Assembly (NCBI RefSeq): GCF_905475395.1
Contig: NC_058339.1
Location: 11,974,001 to 12,038,000 of the forward strand
Origin: Chrysoperla carnea
Taxonomy: Eukaryota > Arthropoda > Insecta > Neuroptera > Chrysopidae
Direction: 5' to 3'
DNA length: 64,000 nucleotides
The translations under genes and the position numbers were made by a program. Of the stretch, positions 22,604 through 32,743 are shown piece after piece (the stretch's first letter is position 1; every line of letters starts with the position of its first letter). The notes beneath the pieces are model-generated. The model did not search any database, was not told the DNA's origin, and saw nothing but the letters and a program-made list of their open reading frames with translations.

Positions 22604-23489
22604 TATATGAATGTGTGGGTAAAAATAAAAATGTATACATGCAGAATGGATCGTTTTAAGCTTGTTTTATAAGTAAATCAAACAAAAAATACCTTAAACA
22701 AAACATTGCATTTGATGGGAGGTATTATGTTCTTACATCAGCTTGGATCTACTTCTCTGGGTTGTTTTAAATAGCCAATTTAGTCAATTTAACACTTTAA
22801 ATTAGAAAGTTGATCCTAACAAAAATTTTTTTATTAAAACTTACAAAAGAAATTTACAAAATTAAAAAAAGATTTCATCTGATAGATGAAATCCATTAAA
22901 ATGAAACTCCATTAAACTTTCCACCAAATTATTTTGACTTTTTAAAAACAACAATTACCTTTCCATTTATCTTAGGGTTGGCAATAAAATTAACGATAAG
23001 TATTAAGAGTTGCCTAACAAACAAATTGTTTTGTCTTATTTACAATAAATAATGTTGTAAAAAATGTGTTTGTTCAAAGTTAATCTATGCTCTGTTCCAA
23101 CAAACATAGGTGAATTTATTATTCTATCAGGTACACACTCAATTATATAATCTGCTTTCACCTGTAGAATGGTAGAAAAAGGAAAAAATTACGCACTTTT
23201 GCCATCCTAGGCGGGGAACACTTGTTACGTTAATATCTACTTATGCAACATAAACTTTCGAAAAGAGAGGTGTTATTTTCCTGAAAACTTTATGTACTCA
23301 GTTATGGGTGGCAACGCAAAGAAATATGATGAAAAAAAAAAAAAAAAAAAACAATATTTTTTAATGCTAAAACATTTTTCATGACTTTTTAAATATTATT
23401 ATTTACAGGTTGTGCCATGCTTATACTTTTAGTTCGTTACAACGTAATAAAGTCTTTAATAAAGTATTTTTATTTCGTACTACTTTGTT
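22604..23489. other. Intergenic, nothing recognised
   Basis: A+T-rich with a 20-base A run at about 23331-23351. A polyadenylation signal for the next gene lies about 17 bases past its stop (23468-23473). No exon seen. Confidence 0.5.
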
Positions 23490-24926
23490 TTAATTTTGTC
23501 TGCACTCATTTATTTGTTCATCCCAACAATCATTTTCTCGACATCCGCATCCATGATCACAAGTTATTTTACAATTCGATGTGTTTTCATGCTTAGTGCA
23601 TAATCTTTGACATTTATTATTACATGATGAATAAATTTGATTCTTTCCAAACAAAGCACATGCTAAAAAATTGTATAAAAACAAATATTTAATAACGAAA
23701 CATAAATATATATAAACTACTTGAAATATGTTTCAAAATGTATTGTGGCTGCTACTTCGTTTTTTCGAAATATAAAGTAGAAAAGGTGTGAAAAATCAAG
23801 AGCAATTTACACCAAACAAACTAATTACATTTCGATCATTGCCGATAGCACGGCCCGATCTAGGTATTTTGTCGCTCTGGGCAAAAATAATGTTGATCTC
23901 ATTTTTCTCTAACACTATATAAGTCATGAGCTTGTTATTCCAAAGGTGGGATGTTATAATATTGTGGGAATTATATAATATTCGCATATGTCAGTATGGG
24001 GTAAGAAAAATGAAAAAGACACAATTACATACCTACATCTTTACACAGATTCATAAACTTTTTATTATTACCCGACATATAGTCCGTCGTATCCTCTGGT
24101 TCTAATCCTTCCACTTCTTTACACATATCTAAAAGAAAACAAAACTACTAAAATTAATTCCGCAATGCGATACTAGAATTCCGCAGTGTGATACCCGTGG
24201 CTAAAACAGAGAGATAGTGATACGAAAATTTACTACTTTTTTATAGGCAATTTTATTACAGATGTGATATACATATTATATAACGAACAAAATTAAATAG
24301 TAATATTATTTCTCTAGTCTGGTTTTTTCCTAAACGGTACATTTAGACCGAAAGTCTATTTTTCACAATAAGCTTGAAAATGAGAGGTAAATCATGGTCA
24401 ATTTGATAATACCTTCTAATCCGTTATAACTTTCAAAACTAATAACTAATAAAACAAATATCAAGATACCTACTATTACTGCAGAATTATACCTTTTTCA
24501 TTCGAATTTAGCCTGTTTAAGTGTTTTGAATTACATACAATGTATACCATCTTTACGATTTCTTTATAAACTTCCATGTGAATCGAGTTGTTACCTCGAT
24601 CTATTTCCAAACACGTCTCTAGAATTAAAAAAGAGTTTTTCAGGTGAAAATATGGAATTTAATTTTTATTATTACGTATAACAAATTGGATAATTATTTA
24701 AAATAATGTTTTTCTAGAAATTCTTCATACACAGATTTTTTTTTTCGTTTAAAAATTATATTGATATTTATACGAAATTTTTTTTTAGCTAAGAAGGAAT
24801 GCTGAAGCGATTTGCAATTAATGCATACGTACCTAACATTAGCTGATTATTTATCTTCCATTGTTCACTTAAATTTACGTTTATAAATATTAAACCAAGG
24901 ATTAAAAAGAAATTTTCACGAATCAT
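23490..24926 (-). CDS. Secreted TIL-domain (trypsin-inhibitor-like) peptide with a possible cassette exon
   Basis: Exons 24926-24833, 24128-24033 and 23662-23490 join in phase into 120 aa. A further open segment, 24618-24493 (126 bp), has splice sites in the same phase (1-1) and would make 162 aa if included. Residues 1-20 are a signal peptide. The last exon holds a ten-cysteine TIL-type module (CALFGKNQIYSSC, CNNKCQRLC, CKITCDHGCGC and two later Cys), the fold of small serine-protease inhibitors. The two middle segments resemble each other (an N-terminal Cys, an acidic stretch, a later Lys-Met/Phe and a second Cys), as if the exon had been duplicated. The target protease is unknown. Confidence 0.8.
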
Positions 24927-26376
24927 TGTTGTTTTATTAAGAAATAAAAATTAATTTCACAAAGTTGATATCAATTTAATAACATTACAAAGTACATGAA
25001 ACTCATTGAAAAGTTAACGGTATAATTACTGTAAAGCTATATTTGATAAAATCGTTTATAAATAGTTGTAATACTTTCTTCAAAACTTCACACTGTCTTC
25101 AATAATAAAATTATCTACAACTCAAAAATTAAATTTTTATTTTCTCTACTCTTATTTTTTGCAGGTAGATATCTATACAATCATATATTATCTCTTTTCT
25201 TATTAGTTAATTTAAGCCTTTTAAGAGCAATTTACACCAAAAGGGTTAAGGGTTTTAGGTAGGTTGTTACCCAAATTATTTAAACCTGGCCCCACATTTT
25301 TTTTGATTTATTCGAAAGATTATTCTTAAATACATCCATAGAAAAAAAAAACAAAGTTTTTTACCACATGGTTCACGAGATATAATTAATTAAAAGTGAA
25401 GACATCCTCACACTTTCGTCATTTATAGAAATATCGATTTGAAAATTTGCACAGTAATATAGGGGAGTTGGTTACATTTTTAAGATAGTTAACAGAAACC
25501 TGGACTTTAAACTCACTCACAAGCCTGCTACAAATTGACAAATAAGGCAAATTCATAAAATTTTGCCTAGCACCAGAGATGGTTAGAGATATCGAAAAAA
25601 ATTATTAGAAAAAGTTGCTTAGAATGTTTTTTATATATCAATTTTCATGACAAAATTCGCATTTTTAATTTTTCATTATAGGTAAAGGTAAAGCATAAAA
25701 ACTTATTATCTTTGGCCAAGGTTTGGGGAAACTTAGCTGACCAATTGCTTTCTAGAGTCTTGGACAATGCTATTGCACCATTTGACTCGATTGTTTTGTA
25801 GTACACATACGTATTTTTGATGTACAAATTGATCTAAACATTGCATTAAAATGTGTTAGAAACATCAAAAAAAACTTAGAATAATCTTTGAAAATTATAC
25901 AATAATTTTTGTATATATCGATCGTATATATCGATAAAGATATGGTATAAATAAAGAATAGAATAACTAGGTAATGTGTATTTCGAAAAAAATAATTTTA
26001 ATCATGTATTAAAGATCAAATTAGTATGATATACAGTAATAAATAATTAAATTGCTAATTTAATTATGAAGCTTAATGGAATAATTTATATAGGACGTAT
26101 TATTTTTATATTGAAATGCCTTTTGCGTTTAGATCACAGTGACTTCATTTTTAATTTGAATGAGTTAGCTCACTGTAAAAAAAACAGTTATAGCTGAAAG
26201 GAATATGTTTTTGATTCTAGAAAATATGTCCCTTACAAGAAAATAGGCAAATATTTTCGTTTTTCGAGTTTTTAAATTGCATGTTTACAGAAATCAAATA
26301 ATAATCAGATCTATATTGATATGTCGAAGCTAATCAAATAATATATGCATATTCTTAAACAAAGTACTTATTCTAA
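24927..26376. other. Intergenic, nothing recognised
   Basis: A+T-rich interval with no exon, RNA gene or repeat boundary recognised. Confidence 0.5.
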
Positions 26377-27046
26377 TCTATATATATAAAAAGAGAATGT
26401 TTGTTTGTATGTCCCCGGTTTTCCCTAAAACTAACCATTGACCTTCGGTAGGGGATAATGTCATTGGGTAGCCCTTAGGCTACCATTGTGAATAAGGGAG
26501 TTTGGTGGGGGTGCATTGTGAATAAGGGAGTTTGGTGGGGGTGGAATTAAAAATGATCTAGGAATTCATAGAAAAATAGATTAAAAAATAGTTCTAATAA
26601 TTTTCAATAGATGGCGTCACTGTCAATAGTACAATTTTCACTAGATGGCGCTACTGGCGCAAATGTCTTTCGATTTTTTAGTTCTAATAATTTTAAATAG
26701 ATGGCGCCACTGTCAATAGTACAATTTTCACTAGATGGCGTCACTGGAATGTTCTATGGATTTCTATCGAATTTTCTAGAATTTTCTCGAACATTCTGGA
26801 ATGTTCTATGGATTTCTATCGAATTTTCTAGAACTTCCTCGAATATTCTGGAATGTTCCATGGGTTTCTATCGATCTTTCCCTTACTTTTCCGTACACAC
26901 AGAGAGTGTAGACATAATATTGGGATCGGCCAAAAAAATCTTACTGTTCCGTACACACAGAGAGAATTAAAAAAAAAGTCTTTCATTTAACAATTTTGAT
27001 ATTTAAATGTGCAAAAACAACCCAGCGAAGCGGGTTTAACAGCTAG
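26377..27046 (+). mobile_element. Non-autonomous Helitron with exact ends
   Basis: Begins TCTATATATATAAAAAGAG (5' TC) and ends in AACAGCTAG. It is inserted between A (26376) and T (27047), the Helitron target. Just before the 3' end is a hairpin, AACCCAGC-GAA-GCGGGTTT, with one mismatch. It is 670 bp long and carries no Rep/helicase. Inside are a 30-bp duplication (GAATAAGGGAGTTTGG), duplicated TAGATGGCG blocks, and the heat-shock-element-like array at 26747-26858. Confidence 0.92.
26747..26858. promoter_or_regulatory. Heat-shock-element-like GAA/TTC arrays in a 52-bp repeat
   Basis: From 26769 to 26806 the trinucleotides GAA and TTC alternate perfectly every 5 bases for eight units. A second array at 26821-26858 has eight units with one imperfect. 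A further GAA-nn-TTC pair starts at 26747. The GAATGTTC core recurs at 26747, 26799 and 26851, a period of 52. Three units are enough to bind an HSF trimer in known systems. Binding here is inferred. Confidence 0.7.
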
Positions 27047-27123
27047 TATTCCAATAAAACCTAACACAATTAAATAAATAATAGTACAAAAAAAGTGTTT
27101 TCTAGCAAAGTTTTTCGGGGTTA

Positions 27124-27720
27124 AAAGTGTTCTTTTCCTTTCACAATTATCATCTTGTCTATATATTCCGCAACTATTATTATCTGTCTTATATTTTCGA
27201 CATTCAAAACTTTGTCCAGCATTCTTTCAATATATCCTCTCTCATTCCCTCACTTATATCCTGCCATTCTTCGCAAGTGATATCCAGAATCAAATCCTCC
27301 ACATAAAACAAACGCTCGCTTACCATTCATTTTATTTTTATTCTCCCGTATATACCTCCCCCTTCTAAAATTTATGAATAGTCTTCTTGTGTACAAATCG
27401 GGAATGTTCTCATTCATTCCTATTTCATTCATTATTTCAATCACTCAATCTTTCATACCCAGCTTAAAATAATCTTTTTGAATTCTGCTTGTGAAGTTAT
27501 GATGATGGCAATTCATCCAATTCTACTAATGTCGATTCATTAGCAGTATACGCTATCCCAAGTATATGTTTATACGCAGAGCAGACAAGGTTATTTAATT
27601 TTGGATCTATTTTTCCCATTTTTCAAATTTTATCTATAATAATATGCTTAAAATCTTCTACCAATTTTCAACTCTATGCGAACTGTTCTAAACTCACCAC
27701 TAGTTTCTATACATGGGATA
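27124..27720 (-). pseudogene. Decayed retroelement-like coding sequence
   Basis: Coding-like segments lie on the minus strand in changing frames, split by stops and frameshifts: KIDPKLNNLVCSAYKHILG with TANESTLVELDELPSS near 27600-27480; a 64-codon frame at 27444-27250; then ERMLDKVLNVENI near 27235-27130. The first segment resembles C-terminal parts of LINE polymerase proteins. The family was not identified. Confidence 0.4.
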
Positions 27721-28116
27721 TTTGGATAATTCAAAATGAAGACACTGTAAAAAATATTTCAAACAATTATAATTATTTTAAATATGAATAAATAATTATT
27801 ATTTATACGAACAAAACATATATAATATAGGTCAGGATGTCAATAATAAAAAAAATAATACCAAACATTGAAAAAAACTTAATTAACAAAATATGTAATG
27901 AAAAACGACAAATCACAGTAGATGGCCAATTGATTTATATTAAACAATTTCAACAAGAGTTTCCTCCATTTTAATGAAATGTTAAAGCGGAAAATGTCTC
28001 TTTATGATAACAGTCATTAGTAATAAATTTGTATATTTACGGTTTAAGTCATAAAAAGTGGATTATGCAAAAATAAATAAAAGTAATACAAATATAACAT
28101 TTATTGTTTTAATAAG

Positions 28117-29065
28117 AGCTAGGTTAATTTTGATAACAAATTTGAAAAGTATGACCCAAATTTATTAGGAGAACATACTTGGTTTATCAAAATTGTATAA
28201 AATTTGAATGTGATAGAGCAAAATTAAATTTTTTGGATTCTGATGACGTCATAAAGTTAAAAAATTCAATTTTTTTGAAAACACAGGCAAATTTTATTCA
28301 ATTTTATTGGAATTTTTTTTAAAACCCACTAATTTGAGGCCAGTCTTTTTAGCTGTGATGTCAGTTTTTCGCTAGCTATCACTAATGTGGCTAATTCCGA
28401 GACCAAGTCTCCACATTCTTGACATCTATTACAGCTAGGTTAATTTTGATCACAAATTTGAAAACTATGACCCAAATTTATATTAGTAGGATTACATACT
28501 TGGTTTATCAAAAGTGGATAAAATTTGAATGTGATAGAGCAAAATTAAATTTTTTGGATTCTGATGACGTCATAAAGTTAAAAAATTCAATTTTTTTGAT
28601 AACACAGGCAAATTTTATCCGATTTTATTGGAATTTTTTTTAAAACCCACTAATTTGAGGCCAGTCTTTTTAGCTGTGATGTCAGTTTTTCGCTAGCTAT
28701 CACTAATGAAGCTAATTCCGAGACCAAGTCTCCACATTCTTGAAATCTATTACAGCTAGGTTAATTTTGATCACAAATTTGAAAAATATGACCCAATTTT
28801 AGTAGGATTACATACTTGGTTTATCAAAATTGGATAAAATTTGAATGTGATAGAGCAAAATTAAATTTTTTGGATTCTGATGACGTCATAAAGTTAAAAA
28901 ATTCAATTTTTTTGATAACACAGGCAAATTTGATTCAATCGCACTGGAATTTTTTTTAAAACACACTAATTTTGAATCATTCTCTTCATCTGTGATGTTA
29001 GTTTTTCCCTAGCAATCACTTATGTGGCTAATTACGGAACCAAGCCTCCACATTCTTGAAATCCT
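28117..29065 (+). repeat. Three tandem copies of a 316-321-bp unit
   Basis: Units start at AGCTAGGTTAATTTTGAT (28117, 28433 and 28754). Copies 1 and 2 are nearly identical; the end of copy 3 is more diverged. Each contains the perfect palindrome TGACGTCA, then TAAAGTTAAAAAATTCAA. No protein is encoded. It is likely a small satellite or a tandemly amplified element. Confidence 0.9.
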
Positions 29066-29780
29066 AATTCTTTTTCGTTACCTACCTATTACTATACACT
29101 TGTCTTATGTAGTTTCATACTCATACATTGAACTACTCACTTAACTCTCTCACTTATTTTGTTAATACATGTTTTGTTAATAAGGATTGAGGAGATGTTA
29201 ACGAAAACAATTTAAATATTTTTGTTAATCTTTATTTATAATATCACTAGATAAATTAAGTTCTTTCTCGTTTTTGTTTATCTCGAATGGAAACATATTG
29301 TTAGAATATCAAATATAAAATGAATAATGTTTAAATAATGAAAAATGATTTTTATGGTGTATGTATGTATGAAACGGATGTCGGAGCTCCAGATCTCTGG
29401 ATAAAAATGCCAAAAAAATATCCAAAAATAAATACCTAAAAAATTATCCACTAAAAATTATTGTGAATAATAATACTGTGATTAGCAATTTTGTTTTGTT
29501 CAAAGCTGTAGTCATTTTTTTAAGGAATCTTTTTTCGCGAGTATTTTTTGAAAACTTTGTACAGAGATCTGTGTAGCACTATAACCTATAATGAATTGGA
29601 AATCGATTCTTAGAAATTAACTAATTTCGATATTTTGTTCAATGCTTTTAAAATTAACAAATTATGATAAAATAGCGTTTTTATACGGTATAGTTGTTAA
29701 CAATCTTTACAGATAATTTTCATATATAACAATACTTATTTATATATAATAGTTTTAATTATTTATTCTACTCAACGATT

Positions 29781-30051
29781 ATAGTCCCATCAAGTTAGAT
29801 GAAATTTACAGAAGTTGTTGGTAGAGCCACTTATGTCAATTTTTATTGACATAAGCGGTGGTGAAAATCAAAGATTTTCCACAATTTTTTGCAATATACT
29901 CGAAAACTATGCATTTTATATAAAATTATATATTTTCATTTCAAAACTGTGCCTTTTTGGGCAAAAAATACTTGTATATTTGGATTGTTTCCAATCTTTT
30001 ACATTTACGAAAAAATCGATATTAAATAATCATCTAATTTGATAGGACTAT
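29781..30051. mobile_element. 271-bp MITE with 22-bp inverted repeats and an internal hairpin
   Basis: The termini are inverted copies beginning ATAGTCC(C/T)ATCAA (29781-29802 and 30030-30051), with two mismatches. Near the left end an 11-bp perfect stem, CTTATGTCAAT (29830-29840) with ATTGACATAAG (29845-29855), closes a TTTT loop. The T/A-rich flanks do not give a clear target duplication. No coding capacity. Confidence 0.7.
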
Positions 30052-31641
30052 TATTTATTTTAGTGTTAAATGTCTTATCTATATCAATTTGTATCACACG
30101 CAGTCTTGAGCAAGTAGCTGAATATTTTTTATTCAAACTGCTAAATGTATGAAAAAATTAAATTTTTATTCTAAAACCTGCCTCACACGGTCAATTTTAT
30201 TGACGCATTATTATGTAAAAGGCGAGTACCTTCATGCGACTCAATACTTTTAGGATCAGGGACAGCGTCTACTTAAAAAAAAGAGCGTATTTTGACTCGC
30301 TCGTACAAAAATTTGTTTCATTTTCATTTTTTTCAATATTTTCAATACTACCGTTTCAATAGAGTCCTTAGACAATCAATATATTGATCAATATTAATAT
30401 TGACCAGGTGAGGTCGACCTTAAATGTCAATATAGTTTTTGAGAAATTTTTTCATTACTAATTTTGCTTCGTTTACTTTTGTTTAACTTTTTTCTCGTAG
30501 GCACACAATGAGTAAATTTAAAAAAATGTGAAATCAAATTTTTTCATATTAACGGATACCAATTAGATAAATAAATTGAATACATTTCTCGTTCAGCTGA
30601 TTAAAGGAATATATTTCCTTTCTCCTTCTCGGTCAAGTCACCAAGCGCCGCAAATCCAGCTTTTACTTACTAAAATTGTATAGCTTAATAGTATATTTTA
30701 AATAATGCCTCCGAGTATATCAACGAGCGTGACAAAATATACATAATACATTAGTAGTAAGCATATAATAGCATCTTTCTTATACATATTGCTTAATGTA
30801 TATGTACTCTCTCACACTTATTGATGTACTTAGCGAAATGATTTAAAAACAGTAAGTATAAGTAGAAACAAGATGTCTGCATCATGACTTCAACGAGATA
30901 CAGAGAAAATGACATAATCCTAAACCTGGAATAACGGTATACAATCAATTATCATGATCCTTAGGTACTATTTTCAATATTAACTGGAATTAATTTTTGG
31001 CAAAATAATAGATTTGTTCCTTATACTTACAAACATGCGGCTTGGATCTGAGTAAAATCAAAGAGTAATTGAAAAAAAAATTAAACAGACACCAATCGAT
31101 TATTTTAAGATAAAATATTATTAATGAAACATTTTTGGAGAATGTGAAACGCGTAAATAAAAAAGAACAAATCTAATAATTTAACTTAAAAGCGCTTTAA
31201 TTTTTTTTTATTCTAACTGTACAAATATAAAAAAATAAATAATAATTTTAACTGATCAATTTATAAATTTTACGTTTTTCATTTCGCCGATGAAATTACT
31301 AACTGATCTATTTAATTAATTTATAATACAAAGTAATGTCTACATATACAATTTATAAAATTATAGAATAATTTAAAATAATATTACAATTTTATTATTA
31401 AATATTTACAATTTACCAAATTATTGCTACGTTCTATTATAGGCACTCAAGAGTCATTAATATTTAAAAATCGTGATACATCAGTATTAGGTCCCCTACT
31501 ATGGCTTAACCCCTAACAGGCGGGGTTCCAAGATTCCGCACTCTTTTTGAAGTGAAAACTTCTTTAGCGGCGTTGTACACTTTTTTTGTAATGGGTAAAA
31601 AATGTTAAACTCGCGTCAGGACACGTGGCCTGATCGAAAAA
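30052..31641. other. Intergenic, nothing recognised
   Basis: A+T-rich. I saw no exon or element boundary in it. Confidence 0.5.
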
Positions 31642-31758
31642 GCGTACGACTATGTCACAGTCAGTACACCGGCTCTCGTCCGATCACTGAAGTTAAGCAA
31701 CATTGGGTACAGTCAGTACTTGGATGGGTGACCGCTTGGGAACACTGTGTGCGGTCAC
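31642..31758 (+). ncRNA. 5S-rRNA-like sequence, probably a pseudogene or the head of a 5S-derived SINE
   Basis: The central and 3' parts match eukaryotic 5S rRNA closely: CTCGTCCGATCACTGAAGTT, AAGCAAC, the internal promoter TACTTGGATGGGTGACCG, and CTTGGGAACAC. The two ends (GCGTACGAC and GCGGTCACC) do not pair as helix I should, and no T-run terminator follows directly. It is therefore unlikely to make working 5S rRNA. It lies alone between genes, not in an array. Confidence 0.7.
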
Positions 31759-32743
31759 CTGATAATCATTTTCAGTAAACTTAGGATAAAAGAAAAGACC
31801 CAATCTGTCAAAGCCAAGGTTTCAAAATCAGATGCCTCATACTGATATACAAACGTCTTCGCATAGCTTATTGTCTAGTTTAGCTGACCGCTCAACGATA
31901 ATTTTGTGATCATTAAGTAATATAATTTAATATTTTTAGTTAAACTTTTAAAACTTCTTCCCAGTTGTTATACGAACCTGTTTCAATTTGTGAAAGTTGT
32001 GTTAGGTTGAAGAGTTTGTTTCGCTAAAACGCGAATGTCTCACTCTCGACAACCTTGGCCCACAAGATTTTTTTTGAAACGATTGTAGCATCCTCGCCAG
32101 AAGTCATTACTGGCACTAACGTAGATAAATCAGGAGAATTACTATTGTCTAAATATTTTAGCGTCTGACAACACGTTGGAAATACAAAATATTAAATCAA
32201 GTTTTCCAGATTTTCAAATTTTTAGAACGTTCCCGAAAAATCATCATTTTGGAGAAGTGTATACATGCATTCTCATTAATGCAAGCGGTACTCGTTTTTC
32301 CATAAAATACATTTATGGGAATGAAATGAATGGCATTTGTGTGTTATTTCTTCTATAATATTTCCAAAACTATGGTATATATCGAAAAATTTTACTCTTA
32401 TTTCCCTTCTAACTTTCCCAAGTTCTAACAGAATCCACCCTCAAAATTTCAAATGTAAGTCTCAAATATTTATACAATCATGTTTTTTTAGGGAACGTCC
32501 TTAAAATAACAACATTCTTTAAGTTTAAGGAGTACTTTTAATCACAAATTATTCCAATACTTTCAGATCAGTTTTTAAATTCGAGTATACCAGCATTTAT
32601 ATTGTTGACTCTTCTCATGGAAACTCCATCATCACTCGTAATCAAATCGAAATCGCAAAGTTATTTCCACAATAACTTTTTATTCAAATCAAAGATTGTT
32701 ATATTTTACAGATGAGTTTTTGGATAAAATTGTCATTGTTTTC

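Noticed and set aside
26701-26970. 89-codon plus frame
   Set aside because: It translates the 52-bp heat-shock-element-like repeat of the Helitron; low-complexity by origin.
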